Shown: positions 1-9,993 of the stretch, piece after piece | Numbering within the stretch: position 1 is the first letter of the stretch | How the letters are laid out: every line of letters begins with the position of its first letter | NCBI RefSeq assembly: GCF_000190575.1 | Contig: NC_015164.1 | Span: 3,492,501 to 3,556,500 of the forward strand | From: Phocaeicola salanitronis DSM 18170 | GTDB taxonomy: Bacteria > Bacteroidota > Bacteroidia > Bacteroidales > Bacteroidaceae | DNA: 64,000 nt | Reading direction: 5' to 3' | Notes under the pieces: generated by a model | What the model saw: the letters and a program-made list of their open reading frames with translations, nothing else | Told to the model about the DNA's origin: nothing | Database searches by the model: none | Program-made: the position numbers and the translations under genes

Positions 1-1
1 A

Positions 2-883
2 GCATGCCAGAGGATGGATTCTATTTATGCGTGTTTGCAACAGGGGGGGTCTTTTGATGCGTTTATAAAAGAGCATACGGTGCCTGTATGGCGTCCCGTA
101 GCCGGGTTGTTGCAAGAATTTTCCTCTCGGCTGGAGCGGCTGGAGAAAGGAACTTATACCACACCGTTTTTGTCTCCGTTAGGTGTACATATCATCCGGT
201 TGGCAGACCGTAAACCGGCGGTGAGTTATGAAGAGGCGTATCCTTATCTGAGCATTTATGCAGAGCGGTTGGGAAGACGTAACCCGGCGTTAAAGCAAGG
301 CTTGTATGCCCAGTGGGCGGCAGGACATGTGGAGGATGGTTTTCTGGAGAAACGCTTGCGGGAGGTCAAAGACCGTTTGCTGGTTGAGTGGTGGGATCGC
401 CGTCATCCGTTGCCTGTTCCTGATGAACGCGATTTGGAAACTTATTTTGAAGCGCATAAAGGGGAGTATGCATGGGAGTTTCCGCATTATAAAGGGGCGG
501 TTATCCGGTGTCAGAACAAGAAAATGGCTTCGCGTATCCGTAAATGCTTGAAGAAACTTCCGCAAGCCCAATGGGAAGAGGCATTTCGGATTTGGAAAGA
601 AGCAAATCCCGAAGCGGATGCCGTGATAGAAGTAGGCTTGTTTCAGATAGGAAAGAATGCGTATGTGGATAAATTGGCATTCGAATGCGGAGAGTTTCCG
701 CATGATGTCCGTTATCCGTATGTGTGCGTAATGGGCAAGCGTTTGAAGAAAGGTCCGGAAGATTTTAGGGATGTGCGGAAACAGGTAGAGAAGGATTATT
801 ACCGGGTGCAGATTATGGAACAAATCGGAAAATCAAGGCAGGAAAGTCTGAAATTATCCGGTATGACATATAAAAACCGTTAA
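2..883 (+). CDS. Peptidylprolyl isomerase, parvulin/SurA type (3' part only)
   Basis: The reading frame is already open at the left edge, so the true start lies outside the window; about 293 residues are visible. The segment around residues 48-75 (a PFLSPLGVHIIRL stretch followed by SYEEAYPYL) resembles the end of a parvulin domain, where a conserved G-x-H-I-I strand precedes a basic linker. The rest is a charged helical tail of the kind seen in Bacteroidota periplasmic foldases. It is the first gene of a tight plus-strand series with two further isomerase-like proteins, which supports a role in folding outer-membrane proteins. The N-terminal signal and most of the catalytic domain are not visible, so the family call rests on one motif and on context. 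Confidence 0.65.
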   Translation, partial: ACQRMDSIYACLQQGGSFDAFIKEHTVPVWRPVAGLLQEFSSRLERLEKGTYTTPFLSPLGVHIIRLADRKPAVSYEEAYPYLSIYAERLGRRNPALKQGLYAQWAAGHVEDGFLEKRLREVKDRLLVEWWDRRHPLPVPDERDLETYFEAHKGEYAWEFPHYKGAVIRCQNKKMASRIRKCLKKLPQAQWEEAFRIWKEANPEADAVIEVGLFQIGKNAYVDKLAFECGEFPHDVRYPYVCVMGKRLKKGPEDFRDVRKQVEKDYYRVQIMEQIGKSRQESLKLSGMTYKNR

Positions 884-945
884 TTGTAGCGGTAGTAATT
901 AATTAATGATGTATCTTCGTTCGCCAATTCAGACGAAAACGCTCC

Positions 946-1806
946 ATGGATAAACTGATTATCTTGCTTATGGGATTGCTCCTTTTGAACGGATGTACGC
1001 ATTCGGTCAACCATCAAGGGAAAACTCCGTTGGTGGAGGTTGATGATGCTTTCTTGTATAAAGAAGATGTGGATGCGGCTTTGCCGGTAGGCATTCACGG
1101 TAAGGATAGCATGCGGTTTGCCGAAGAATATATCCGGAATTGGGTAGAGGACGTGTTGCTTTACGGGAAAGCGGAAGGCAATATTCCGGATAATGAAAAG
1201 ATAGACCGTCAGGTGGAGGCATACCGGCGCGCATTGATTATGCATACGTATCAGGAAGAATTGGTAAGGCAGAAGTTGGGGAACGAGGTGACAGAGGCGG
1301 AGATAGCGGCTTATTACCAGTCGCATGCCGGACAATTTCAGGCGGAACAGCCTTATATACAGGGATTGTTCGTGAAAGTTCCGCTTCAGACACGGAACCT
1401 GAACCGTGTGCGGAATTTGTATAAACAGAATACGCAAGACGCTATCGACGGGCTGGAGAAATTCAGCATCGCCCATGCCGTGAGTTATGATTACTTTTAC
1501 GACCGTTGGCGTCCGGTATCGGAGTTTGTGTCGAAGCTGCCGTTGGAGGCTTTGGAAACAGACGCGGATTATTTGAGGCGGAATAAGGATGTAGAAGTAC
1601 GTGATACGGCATATTGCTATTTCCTGCATGTGGAACGGTTTTTGCCTAAAGGTGACCCGCTTCCGCTGGAATATGCAAAAAATGAAATTAGGGAAATGAT
1701 AATCAATCTGAAGCGTGTAGAATTTATCAATCAAATGAAACGTGATTTGTATAGAGAGGCTTCAGAGAATAATGATATAATTTATTATAAACCGGACAAT
1801 GAGTAA
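946..1806 (+). CDS. Parvulin-like periplasmic lipoprotein
   Basis: A 286-residue protein with a lipoprotein signal: a hydrophobic stretch ending in LLNGC, with the lipidated Cys at residue 17. This predicts a lipid-anchored envelope protein. The rest is mostly helical and charged, like the N-terminal chaperone part of SurA/PpiC proteins; no clear catalytic parvulin signature was identified. Its last 8 nt overlap the next gene, so the two are probably co-translated. With its neighbours it looks like part of a folding module for outer-membrane proteins. The lipobox is direct evidence; the isomerase-like assignment is inferred from context and general composition. Confidence 0.65.
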   Translation: MDKLIILLMGLLLLNGCTHSVNHQGKTPLVEVDDAFLYKEDVDAALPVGIHGKDSMRFAEEYIRNWVEDVLLYGKAEGNIPDNEKIDRQVEAYRRALIMHTYQEELVRQKLGNEVTEAEIAAYYQSHAGQFQAEQPYIQGLFVKVPLQTRNLNRVRNLYKQNTQDAIDGLEKFSIAHAVSYDYFYDRWRPVSEFVSKLPLEALETDADYLRRNKDVEVRDTAYCYFLHVERFLPKGDPLPLEYAKNEIREMIINLKRVEFINQMKRDLYREASENNDIIYYKPDNE

Positions 1807-3172
1807 GTTTAGATTGATGAAATGTTATGTATGCCTGCTTCTTTCGCTGGCAGGAGTGTCCGTTTTTGCTCAGGACAATGTCATCGATGAAGTGGTTTGG
1901 GTGGTAGGCGATGAAGCCATCTTGAAGTCGGATGTAGAAAACGAGCGGTTGAATGCACAATATGAGAACCGGCATTTCGATGGTGACCCTTATTGTGTGA
2001 TACCTGAAGAACTGGCGGTACAGAAGCTTTTTCTGCATCAGGCAGAACTGGATAGTATCATCGTTTCCGATCAGGAGGTGATTCAGCAGGTAGAACAACG
2101 GATTTCGTGGCTGACCGAACAGATTGGTTCCAGGGAGAAAATGGAAGAATATTATAATAAGACCTATACGCAGATACGCGAGATGTTGCGTGAAAACATC
2201 CGTGACGGATTGACGGTACAGCAGATGCAACAGGAAATTGTAGGGGACATTAAGCTGACTCCGGCTGAGGTGCGCAATTATTTCAATAAATTGCCACAAG
2301 ACAGCATCCCGTTTGTGCCCACGCAAGTGGAGGTGCAGATTATAACGCAAGAACCTAAGATTCCGGAAACGGAAATAGAACGGGTGAAGGCGCAATTGCG
2401 TGAATATGCCGACCGTGTGAACAAGGGCGAGACTTCTTTCTCTACATTAGCCCGTTTTTATTCGGAAGATCCCGGAACGGCACGCCGAGGAGGTGAAGGC
2501 GGATTTACGGGACGGGGCGAATTGGTTCCGGAGTTTGCCAATGTGGTGTTTAATCTGACAGATACGAAGAAAGTTTCCAAAGTGTTTGAAACGGAATTCG
2601 GCTTCCATATCGCCCAATTGATAGAAAAGCGGGGCGACCGTGTAAACTACCGCCATATCTTGTTGCGTCCGAAAGTAGACCAGAAAGCCATTGATGCTTC
2701 ATTGGCGCGTTTGGATTCGATAGCCGATGATATCCGGAAAGAGAAGTTTTCTTTCGACGATGCGGCTACATGGATTTCGCAAGATAAGGATACGCGCAAC
2801 AATCACGGATTACTTGCCAATCCCCAGTCGAACACTTCCCGTTTCGAGATGCAACAGTTGGCAGGCTTAATCTCGCAGGATGTGGCAAAGGTGGTAGAAG
2901 GCATGCAAATCGGCGAGATTTCGAAACCTTTTACGATGATTAATTCGAAAGGGAAACAAGTCTGTGCCATTGTAAAGTTGAAGAACCGGATTGACGGGCA
3001 TAAGGCTACTATTACAGAAGATTACCAGCGTTTGAAGAGTATGGTGACCGCCAAGCGAAGCGAAGAGAAACTTCAGAAATGGATTGTAGACAAGCAGAAG
3101 AATACGTATGTACGCATCAATCCTAACTGGCGGAAATGTGATTTCAAATATCCGGGATGGATTAAACAATGA
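1799..3172 (+). CDS. SurA-like peptidylprolyl isomerase
   Basis: A 457-residue exported protein with a signal peptide ending near FAQ (residue 25). An N-terminal helical chaperone region (about 26-165) is followed by a parvulin domain at about 170-275, with the family pattern RRGGEGGFTGRGELVPEF and FGFHIAQL. A second, weaker parvulin-like repeat starts at VNYRHILL and runs to about residue 395. This matches SurA, the periplasmic chaperone/prolyl isomerase that escorts outer-membrane beta-barrels. It overlaps the upstream lipoprotein gene by 8 nt and is followed 13 nt later by an OstA-like gene, so outer-membrane biogenesis functions are grouped. The second domain looks less conserved and may not be catalytic. 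Confidence 0.88.
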   Translation: MSKFRLMKCYVCLLLSLAGVSVFAQDNVIDEVVWVVGDEAILKSDVENERLNAQYENRHFDGDPYCVIPEELAVQKLFLHQAELDSIIVSDQEVIQQVEQRISWLTEQIGSREKMEEYYNKTYTQIREMLRENIRDGLTVQQMQQEIVGDIKLTPAEVRNYFNKLPQDSIPFVPTQVEVQIITQEPKIPETEIERVKAQLREYADRVNKGETSFSTLARFYSEDPGTARRGGEGGFTGRGELVPEFANVVFNLTDTKKVSKVFETEFGFHIAQLIEKRGDRVNYRHILLRPKVDQKAIDASLARLDSIADDIRKEKFSFDDAATWISQDKDTRNNHGLLANPQSNTSRFEMQQLAGLISQDVAKVVEGMQIGEISKPFTMINSKGKQVCAIVKLKNRIDGHKATITEDYQRLKSMVTAKRSEEKLQKWIVDKQKNTYVRINPNWRKCDFKYPGWIKQ

Positions 3173-3185
3173 TACGGCTACGTAA

Positions 3186-4901
3186 ATGATGCAGAAAGGA
3201 AGAAATAAAAGACATACGTTCAACGGGCATAGGGCACTCTTGGTGTGTGCCTTATGCCTTTTCGGCTTTTGTCTGTTGGCGCAGAAACCGGTTCAGAAGC
3301 AAGCTATTTCTCATGCGAATGATTCGGTGTCTCAAAAACAGCCGGAGCCTAAGAAGCAGCAGGCTAAAAGCAAGGTGTACCTGATTCATTCGGACGTGTT
3401 GCGTAAAGATTCCCGTCACCCCGATGCACAAGTGGTGGTGGGTAATGTCGTATTCCGTCACGATAGTGTGTACATGTATTGCGACAGCGCATACTATTAT
3501 GACCAAATTAGTTCGTTCGAAGCGTTCAGTAATGTGAAGATGAATCAGGGCGATACGCTTTTCCTGTATGGCGACAGGTTGTATTATGACGGGAATACGC
3601 AGATAGCCGAAGTGCGGATGAATGTGCGGATGGAAAACCGGAACACTACGTTGTTGACGGATAGCCTGAATTATGACCGGGTGTATAACCTGGGCTATTA
3701 TTTCGACGGGGGAACCTTGATGGATGAGCAGAACGTATTGACTTCGGACTGGGGGCAATACAGTCCGAGCACCAAACAATCGGTATTCAATTACGATGTC
3801 CAGTTGGTCAACCCGCAATTTACCCTTACTTCAGATACATTGGAATACAATACTGCGACTAAAATTGCGAATATTGTAGGGCCTTCGGATATCGATAGTG
3901 ACGAGAATCACATTTATTCGGAACTGGGCACGTATAATACCGTTACGGGGAAGGCTTATTTGTATAACCGCTCGGTGCTGACCAATGACGGGAAACAGTT
4001 GACCGGAGATACGCTTTATTATGACCGCGATGCAGGTACAGGCGAAGCTTTCCGCAATATGGTGATGACTGACACCGTCAACAAGAACATGATGACGGGC
4101 GAATATGGTTTTTATAACGAGAAAACCAAGTTTGCGTTTGCTACCGATAAGGCAGTAGGCATCGATTATTCGCAGGGGGATAGCTTGTTCTTGCATGGAG
4201 ACACTTTGATGATGCGTACCTTTTATTTAGATACCGATACGATGTTCCGTGAAATGCAGGCTTTTCATAAGGTGCGCTTCTACCGTACCGATGTGCAAGG
4301 AGTGGCGGACTCGTTGGTGTTTTCTTCCAAAGACAGTTGCCTGACGATGTATCGGGACCCGATTCTTTGGAACGAGAACCAGCAGTTGGTAGGTGAGAAG
4401 ATTTGCATTTACATGAATGACAGTACCATCGATTGGGCACATATCATTAATCAGGCTTTGTCGGTAGAGGAACTGGATTCTACGATGTATAATCAGGTGA
4501 CGGGAAAAGAAATGAAGGCTTATTTCCGGGGCGGAGAGATGCATAAGACCGAAGTAATCGGGTCGGTGCGTCTGGTTTATTATCCCATGGATTCGGACAG
4601 CACCCTGATTGGGATGAATGTGTCTGAAACCAGCAAGCTGGAAGTGTATCTGGAGAACCGGAAAATCGAACGGATGGTAATGAGTCCGCAATCGAACGGG
4701 ACGTTGTATCCCATGCTCCAGATACCTAAGGGGAAAGATAAATTAGATAACTTTGTATGGTTCGATTATATACGTCCGTTGAATAAGGAAGATATATTCG
4801 ACTGGCGGGAGAAAAAGGCGGAAGACCAGTTGAAGAAGAATGTCCGCGGACCGGTAGAATTGCCTAATCAGCATTTGTTTGAAAATAAAAAGGAGGAATA
4901 G
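3186..4901 (+). CDS. OstA/LptA-like outer-membrane biogenesis protein
   Basis: A 571-residue protein with a hydrophobic N-terminal export signal (about residues 17-33, ending LLAQ). It is followed by repeated beta-strand units of the OstA/LptA type, with many GDTLxYY and LYGDxLYYD patterns between about residues 60 and 400. OstA-like domains form the beta-jellyroll bridge that carries lipopolysaccharide across the periplasm; Bacteroidota carry long versions such as this one. It starts 13 nt after the SurA-like gene and ends 3 nt before the next small gene, so it is in the same operon. The fold assignment is firm; whether it acts in LPS transport is inferred from the family. Confidence 0.82.
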   Translation: MMQKGRNKRHTFNGHRALLVCALCLFGFCLLAQKPVQKQAISHANDSVSQKQPEPKKQQAKSKVYLIHSDVLRKDSRHPDAQVVVGNVVFRHDSVYMYCDSAYYYDQISSFEAFSNVKMNQGDTLFLYGDRLYYDGNTQIAEVRMNVRMENRNTTLLTDSLNYDRVYNLGYYFDGGTLMDEQNVLTSDWGQYSPSTKQSVFNYDVQLVNPQFTLTSDTLEYNTATKIANIVGPSDIDSDENHIYSELGTYNTVTGKAYLYNRSVLTNDGKQLTGDTLYYDRDAGTGEAFRNMVMTDTVNKNMMTGEYGFYNEKTKFAFATDKAVGIDYSQGDSLFLHGDTLMMRTFYLDTDTMFREMQAFHKVRFYRTDVQGVADSLVFSSKDSCLTMYRDPILWNENQQLVGEKICIYMNDSTIDWAHIINQALSVEELDSTMYNQVTGKEMKAYFRGGEMHKTEVIGSVRLVYYPMDSDSTLIGMNVSETSKLEVYLENRKIERMVMSPQSNGTLYPMLQIPKGKDKLDNFVWFDYIRPLNKEDIFDWREKKAEDQLKKNVRGPVELPNQHLFENKKEE

Positions 4902-4904
4902 CGT

Positions 4905-5201
4905 ATGGGACTGTTTACGATGAGGAAGCCGCGCGCGTATCACCACGAATACATTTATGTGGATGAACGGAAAGAAAAGTTGCAGAAGGTGGAAGAAAAT
5001 GCCAAGCGTGATTTAGGCATGCTTCCTCCGAAAGAATTTTCGCCCGAAGACATTCGGGGAAAGTTTATCGAGGGAACAACTCACTTAAAGCGCAGGAAAG
5101 AAAGCGGACGCAAACCGCTGAGTTATGGAGCGCTTTTCGTGGGCATCGTCGTGTTGCTTTTTATTTTGCATTATTTGGTTACAGGTGAGTTTTCGTTTTA
5201 A
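4905..5201 (+). CDS. Small conserved membrane protein, unknown function
   Basis: A 98-residue protein with a charged, basic N-terminal two thirds and a single hydrophobic segment near the C terminus (about residues 74-92), ending GEFSF. It is probably tail-anchored in the inner membrane, with the basic part in the cytoplasm. It sits 3 nt after the OstA-like gene and 14 nt before mutL, so it is translated within the same operon. No known domain was recognised. Its link to envelope biogenesis is based only on position. Confidence 0.75.
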   Translation: MGLFTMRKPRAYHHEYIYVDERKEKLQKVEENAKRDLGMLPPKEFSPEDIRGKFIEGTTHLKRRKESGRKPLSYGALFVGIVVLLFILHYLVTGEFSF

Positions 5202-5215
5202 GAGAGAGGTGCATT

Positions 5216-7075
5216 ATGAGTGATGTGATACGTTTGTTGCCGGATTCCGTAGCCAATCAGATTGCGGCGGGCGAAGTGATACAACGCCCTGCGTCCGTTG
5301 TGAAAGAGTTGGTGGAGAATGCGGTAGATGCAGGTGCACATCAAATTGATGTGCTGGTTACAGATGCCGGAAAGACATGCATTCAGGTGATTGATGATGG
5401 CAAAGGCATGTCGGAGACGGATGCGCGTTTGGCTTTCGAACGTCATGCGACATCGAAAATACGTGAAGCGTCTGATTTATTTGCCCTTCATACGATGGGG
5501 TTCCGGGGAGAAGCGTTGGCGTCGATTGCAGCAGTGGCTCAGGTAGAGTTACGCACGTGTCAGGAAGGAGAGGCGTTAGGCACCCGGCTGCTGATAGCCG
5601 GCTCGAAAGTAGAAGAGCAGGAGGCGGTGGCATGTCCGTGCGGAAGCAATTTCAGCGTGAAGAACTTGTTTTATAATGTGCCGGCCCGCCGTAAGTTCTT
5701 GAAATCGAACCAGACGGAGCTGAGTAATATCTTGGCGGAATTCGAGCGTATCGCTTTGGTGAATCCGGACATTTCTTTTACACTTTATCATAATGGGACG
5801 GAAATGTTGAACTTGCCGGCTATCCAGTTGAGGCAGCGAATCATGGGCGTCTTTGGTAAAAAACTGAACCAGGAATTGCTTTCCATGGATGTCACAACCA
5901 GCATGATACGGATGCATGGATTTATCGGAAAGCCTGAAACAGCCCGCAAGAAAGGGGTGCGCCAGTTTTTCTTTGTCAATGGGAGGTATATGCGTCATCC
6001 TTATTTTCATAAGGCTATAGCTGAGGCTTACGAACGCTTGGTGCCGGTGGGCGAGCAAGTTTCTTATTTTATTTATTTTGAAGTTGACCCTGCCCATATC
6101 GATGTAAATATCCATCCGACCAAAACTGAAATCAAGTTCGAGAATGAACAGGCTATCTGGCAGATTCTTTCTGCGGCGGTAAAAGAGACATTGGGACGTT
6201 TTAATGCGGTTCCTTCCATTGACTTTGATACGGAAGGCATGCCCGATATTCCGGCTTTTGAGTCGTCAAGGCAAGGACGCGTTACGCCTCCTTCCGCTTC
6301 TTACGACCCTTCGTACAATCCGTTTCATGTTTCTTCTTCGGTTCCTCCTTCTTCTTATTCGGCAGCATCTTCGTTTCGGAAACCGACTGATTGGGAACCT
6401 CTTTTCGACGGATTAGAGCGGAAAACGCCTGTAGAGCCGGAAGCAGAGGAAATGCCTCCCGAAGAGCCTACGCTTTATGATGCCCATCCGGAAGAAACGG
6501 TAAAGGAGATTACCACTCAGCACTATCAGTACAAAGGAAGCTACATCCTTACTTCCGTGAAGTCGGGATTGATGATAATCAACCAGCAACGGGCGCATGT
6601 CCGTATCTTATATGACCGGTATATGCGTCAGATAGCCGACAAGCGCCATGTTTCCCAGCGTCTGCTTTTCCCGGAAATGGTGCATTTCTCGGCTTCGGAA
6701 ATTCCGGTGTTGGAGGAGATAAAGGATGATTTGCTGGCTTTAGGTTTCGATTTGAGCAATTTGGGCGGAGGTTCTTATGCCATTAATGGGGTGCCTGCAG
6801 GCATTGAAGGGCTGAATCCGGAGCGTTTAGTGACCGATTTGGTGCAGACAGCTATCGAAAAGGGAGTGCATGTAAAGGAAGAAGTACAGTCGCTGTTGGC
6901 TCTTTCGTTGGCAAAGGCTTCGGCAATTGTTCCGGGGCAAGTGCTGACGTCCGAAGAAATGAACAACTTGGTGGATGGGCTTTTCGCCGTTTCTACACCG
7001 AATTATACTCCCGATGGAAAGATTGTGCTTGCCGTAGTCAAAGAGGAAGACATTGAAAAGCTTTTTAAGAATTGA
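5216..7075 (+). CDS. mutL: DNA mismatch repair protein MutL
   Basis: A 619-residue protein with all the GHKL ATPase motifs of MutL in the first 100 residues: [26 protein letters not shown], the RHATSKI loop and [13 protein letters not shown]. The domain continues to about residue 330 with the [12 protein letters not shown] strand. A linker rich in Pro, Ser and Glu (about 340-440) leads to a C-terminal dimerisation domain. MutL couples mismatch recognition by MutS to strand removal. In the C-terminal domain the endonuclease motif DQHA(x)2E(x)4E is replaced by a sequence beginning [12 protein letters not shown], which lacks the key Asp, His and first Glu. It is the last gene of the envelope operon, 14 nt after the small membrane protein. 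Confidence 0.97.
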   Translation: MSDVIRLLPDSVANQIAAGEVIQRPASVVKELVENAVDAGAHQIDVLVTDAGKTCIQVIDDGKGMSETDARLAFERHATSKIREASDLFALHTMGFRGEALASIAAVAQVELRTCQEGEALGTRLLIAGSKVEEQEAVACPCGSNFSVKNLFYNVPARRKFLKSNQTELSNILAEFERIALVNPDISFTLYHNGTEMLNLPAIQLRQRIMGVFGKKLNQELLSMDVTTSMIRMHGFIGKPETARKKGVRQFFFVNGRYMRHPYFHKAIAEAYERLVPVGEQVSYFIYFEVDPAHIDVNIHPTKTEIKFENEQAIWQILSAAVKETLGRFNAVPSIDFDTEGMPDIPAFESSRQGRVTPPSASYDPSYNPFHVSSSVPPSSYSAASSFRKPTDWEPLFDGLERKTPVEPEAEEMPPEEPTLYDAHPEETVKEITTQHYQYKGSYILTSVKSGLMIINQQRAHVRILYDRYMRQIADKRHVSQRLLFPEMVHFSASEIPVLEEIKDDLLALGFDLSNLGGGSYAINGVPAGIEGLNPERLVTDLVQTAIEKGVHVKEEVQSLLALSLAKASAIVPGQVLTSEEMNNLVDGLFAVSTPNYTPDGKIVLAVVKEEDIEKLFKN

Positions 7076-7100
7076 TAAAATGAATGTCTGCCAACACCAC

Positions 7101-7129
7101 GTAAGGGCGTATGCGATACGCCCCTACAG
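7101..7129. repeat. Half copy of the GTAGGGGCG palindromic element
   Basis: The sequence GGGCGTATGCGATACGCCCC followed by TAC is the right arm of the repeat family seen complete at 16069-16147, 24123-24201 and 52571-52649. Only one arm is present here, between the convergent mutL and cysK genes. The arm is itself a short inverted repeat and could form a small hairpin. Confidence 0.7.
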
Positions 7130-7172
7130 TTTATTGGAGGAAATGGGATATTCATTATTGATAATTGTCAAT

Positions 7173-8093
7173 TTAGAAGACTGAAAGGTATCTTTCTCCT
7201 GTGTCAGGCAGCAAGGCTACGATGTTTTTCCCTGCGTAATCCGCATCTGATGCAAGTTGCAGGGCAGCGTATGCGGCTGCGCCTGAGGATATGCCTGCCA
7301 GCAGCCCTTCTGTAGCCGCCAGTTCTTTTTCCATGTGGAGCGCATCCTCGTCTTTTACCCGGATGATACGGTCTGCTATGTCCGTGTCGTAAGTTTTGGG
7401 AATAAATCCGGCTCCGATGCCTTGAATGCGGTGCGAACCTGCTTTCCCGCCTGACAAGACGGCTGAGGCATCCGGTTCCACTGCGATGATTTCTATCTGC
7501 GGATTATGTGCTTTCAGTCCTTTTCCTACACCGCTTAAGGTACCTCCTGTACCTACGCCGGCAATAAATACATCTATTTTCCCGTCGGTGTCTTTCCATA
7601 TTTCTTCTGCTGTGGTCCGGATATGGGCAGCAGGATTAGCCGGATTCTCGAATTGCTTCAGAATGATGGCACCGGGAATTTCCTGTTGCAGCTCGTTGGC
7701 TTTACGGATAGCTCCGTTCATTCCTTCGCTTCCGGGTGTCAATACAAGTTGGGCACCCATGGCTTTCAGCAGCATCCGCCGCTCTACGCTCATGGTTTCC
7801 GGCATGGTCAGAATGGTTTTATATCCTTTAATGGCAGCAATCCATGCCATGCCTACTCCTGTATTTCCACTGGTTGGTTCAATCAGGGTTGCTCCGGGCT
7901 GTAGAAGCCCTTTTTGTTCCGCATCTTCTATCATGGCAAGGGCTATACGGTCTTTTACGCTTCCGCCGGGATTGAAATATTCCAGTTTTGCCAGTATGGA
8001 AGCCTTGGTGTGGTATTTTTCACTCAAACGGTTCAGTTTCAGGAGCGGAGTGTTGCCGATGAGTTCGGTCAGTTGCTGGTAAATTCGTGCCAT
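7173..8093 (-). CDS. cysK: Cysteine synthase A (O-acetylserine sulfhydrylase)
   Basis: A pyridoxal-phosphate enzyme that makes cysteine from O-acetylserine and sulfide in the cytoplasm. About 306 residues, starting at the ATG that gives [18 protein letters not shown]; the frame is open ten codons further upstream, but the shorter start fits the family. Visible motifs are the cofactor lysine in [12 protein letters not shown], the substrate loop [15 protein letters not shown] and the phosphate-binding loop [24 protein letters not shown] and [11 protein letters not shown] close the protein. It lies just downstream of two tRNA genes on the same strand. There are no other sulfur genes around it. 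Confidence 0.97.
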   Translation of the reverse strand: MARIYQQLTELIGNTPLLKLNRLSEKYHTKASILAKLEYFNPGGSVKDRIALAMIEDAEQKGLLQPGATLIEPTSGNTGVGMAWIAAIKGYKTILTMPETMSVERRMLLKAMGAQLVLTPGSEGMNGAIRKANELQQEIPGAIILKQFENPANPAAHIRTTAEEIWKDTDGKIDVFIAGVGTGGTLSGVGKGLKAHNPQIEIIAVEPDASAVLSGGKAGSHRIQGIGAGFIPKTYDTDIADRIIRVKDEDALHMEKELAATEGLLAGISSGAAAYAALQLASDADYAGKNIVALLPDTGERYLSVF

Positions 8094-8121
8094 AATCTTA
8101 CTAATTGATGTCTTATAAAAC

Positions 8122-8148
8122 AAAAAAAGAGAAAACTTTCGTTTCCCC
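8122..8148 (-). terminator. Probable terminator after the tRNA-fMet pair
   Basis: Read on the minus strand, a stem of GGGGAAAC and GTTTTCTC around a GAAA loop is followed by seven Ts. The stem has two G-T pairs, so it is only moderately stable. It lies 10 nt after the second tRNA and 29 nt before the cysK start, a fitting place to end the tRNA transcript. Confidence 0.5.
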
Positions 8149-8157
8149 TTGCTGCTG

Positions 8158-8230
<73 letters not shown>

Positions 8231-8247
8231 ATATTGATTTGAACTTG

Positions 8248-8320
<73 letters not shown>

Positions 8321-8350
8321 ATGTTAATCCTTAATTTCCTAAATCGACTG

Positions 8351-8382
8351 CAAAGGTACGGGTTTAGTTTTAAATATGCAAA
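8351..8382 (-). promoter_or_regulatory. Promoter of the tRNA-fMet pair
   Basis: On the minus strand a TTTG -33 element (8382-8379), a 20-nt spacer and TACCTTTG (8358-8351) match the Bacteroides sigma-ABfr consensus TTTG / TAnnTTTG. Transcription would start about 20-25 nt before the first tRNA. Confidence 0.85.
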
Positions 8383-8462
8383 TAATTTGCCGTTTTTTTT
8401 GCGACAATGAGCCAATGCCATGCAAACTCCGGTTGCGTGAGGCATAACTTATACGCTGAAAA

Positions 8463-8494
8463 TTTGTGTAGTCGGAAGAAAAACCGTACTTTTG
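8463..8494 (+). promoter_or_regulatory. Promoter of the TetR-family gene
   Basis: TTTG at 8463-8466, a 20-nt spacer and TACTTTTG at 8487-8494 match the Bacteroides TTTG / TAnnTTTG consensus. The start codon is 38 nt downstream. Confidence 0.8.
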
Positions 8495-8532
8495 CACACA
8501 CCATTTGATGTTGTGCAATAGAAGTAGATACG

Positions 8533-9120
8533 ATGACCGTACAGAAGACCAAAGCAAAATTAGTGGATGTAGCCCGCCAACTCTTTGCTAAGAAAGGGGT
8601 GGATGCTACGACAATGAATGATATTGCCGTGGCTTCGAAAAAAGGAAGGCGTACACTCTATACTTATTTCAAGAGCAAAGAGCAGATTTATATGGCTGTA
8701 GTCGAATCGGAATTGGAGATGCTTTCCGATACGATGGAAAGAGTTGCACAAAAGAACATTCCTCCCGATGAAAAGATTCTGGAATTGATTTCCACCCATT
8801 TGGATATTGTAAAGCTGGCGGTGTACCGTAACGGTACGCTGCGTGCCAATTTCTTCCGTGATATATGGCGTGTAGAAGCCATGCGCAAGCATTTCGATCA
8901 GAATGAGATGAAATTGTTTCGGGAGGTTCTGAAGGAGGGAAAAGAACAGGGCTTGTTTGATATCGACAATATAGAGATTACTGCAGACATTCTGCATTAT
9001 TGCATTAAAGGGATTGAGGTGCCTTATATACGCGGACAGATAGGAGAAGACCTTGACGATGAAATAGGTTGGCGTTACGTAGCAAAGATTGTCTACGGGG
9101 CATTGGGAAGAAAGGAGTAA
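8533..9120 (+). CDS. TetR/AcrR-family transcriptional regulator
   Basis: A 195-residue protein with an N-terminal TetR helix-turn-helix (about residues 8-52: DVARQLFAKKGVDATTMNDI then GRRTLYTYFKSKEQIY). A helical ligand-binding domain follows, with no recognisable ligand signature. Members bind operator DNA as dimers and are released by a small molecule. It is preceded by its own promoter and followed 108 nt later by a FabG-type reductase on the same strand. A link to fatty-acid or membrane-lipid control is possible from that neighbour, but the sequence does not show it. Confidence 0.9.
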   Translation: MTVQKTKAKLVDVARQLFAKKGVDATTMNDIAVASKKGRRTLYTYFKSKEQIYMAVVESELEMLSDTMERVAQKNIPPDEKILELISTHLDIVKLAVYRNGTLRANFFRDIWRVEAMRKHFDQNEMKLFREVLKEGKEQGLFDIDNIEITADILHYCIKGIEVPYIRGQIGEDLDDEIGWRYVAKIVYGALGRKE

Positions 9121-9228
9121 AACAATATGGGCTGCTGAAATTCCCAAGAAAGAGCCTAAGCCTAAAAAAACTCAATAACTTATAAACTGAAAAACGAAAG
9201 AACTTAAAAGCTAAATAACTTAAAGATT

Positions 9229-9975
9229 ATGGGATTATTAACAGGAAAAACAGCGATTATTACGGGTGCTGCCCGTGGTATCGGTAAAGCGATTGCGTTG
9301 AAGTTTGCCGCAGAAGGTGCAAACATCGCATTTACAGATTTGGTGATAGACGAAAACGGAAAGAAGACAGAAGAAGAAATTGCCGCTTTGGGTGTAAAGG
9401 CTAAAGGCTATGCTTCGAATGCTGCCAGCTTCGAAGATACCGCAAAGGTCGTAGAGCAGATTCATGCCGATTTCGGTTCTATCGATATCTTGGTGAACAA
9501 TGCCGGAATCACCAAAGACGGGCTGATGATGCGTATGAGCGAAGGGCAATGGGATGCCGTTATCAATGTGAACTTGAAGTCGGCTTTCAACTTTATTCAT
9601 GCTTGTACACCGATTATGATGCGCCAGCGGAGCGGAAACATCATCAACATGGCTTCGGTGGTAGGCGTACACGGTAATGCCGGACAATGCAACTATGCTG
9701 CATCAAAAGCCGGACTGATAGCATTGGCAAAATCAATAGCTCAGGAATTAGGCTCTCGTGGCATCCGTGCCAACGCGATTGCTCCGGGCTTCATCATTAC
9801 CGATATGACAGCTCAGTTGTCCGACGAAGTGAAAGCGGAGTGGAACAAGCGCATTCCGTTGCGTCGTGGCGGTACGCCTGAAGATGTGGCGAATATCGCT
9901 TTGTTCTTGGCTTCAGACATGTCTTCTTACGTATCCGGTCAGGTGATTCAGGTAGATGGCGGTATGAATATGTAA
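9229..9975 (+). CDS. fabG: 3-oxoacyl-[ACP] reductase, FabG type
   Basis: A 248-residue short-chain dehydrogenase with the NADPH-binding TGAARGIG motif (residues 12-19), NNAG near residue 89 and the catalytic Ser, Tyr, Lys set in NMASVVG and YAASKAG. The C terminus (SSYVSGQVIQVDGGMNM) is typical of FabG, which reduces beta-ketoacyl-ACP in fatty-acid elongation. The rest of the fatty-acid genes are not adjacent; fabD is elsewhere in this window. Other short-chain reductases share the fold, but length and C terminus favour FabG. Confidence 0.9.
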   Translation: MGLLTGKTAIITGAARGIGKAIALKFAAEGANIAFTDLVIDENGKKTEEEIAALGVKAKGYASNAASFEDTAKVVEQIHADFGSIDILVNNAGITKDGLMMRMSEGQWDAVINVNLKSAFNFIHACTPIMMRQRSGNIINMASVVGVHGNAGQCNYAASKAGLIALAKSIAQELGSRGIRANAIAPGFIITDMTAQLSDEVKAEWNKRIPLRRGGTPEDVANIALFLASDMSSYVSGQVIQVDGGMNM

Positions 9976-9993
9976 TTTGCGTTGCCTGGGCGT

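Noticed and set aside
9121..9178. Lys/Pro-rich reading frame after the TetR stop (ending PKKEPKPKKTQ)
   Set aside because: It is in another frame, lacks a start codon and is too short to judge; it may be a frameshifted tail of the regulator but this cannot be shown.
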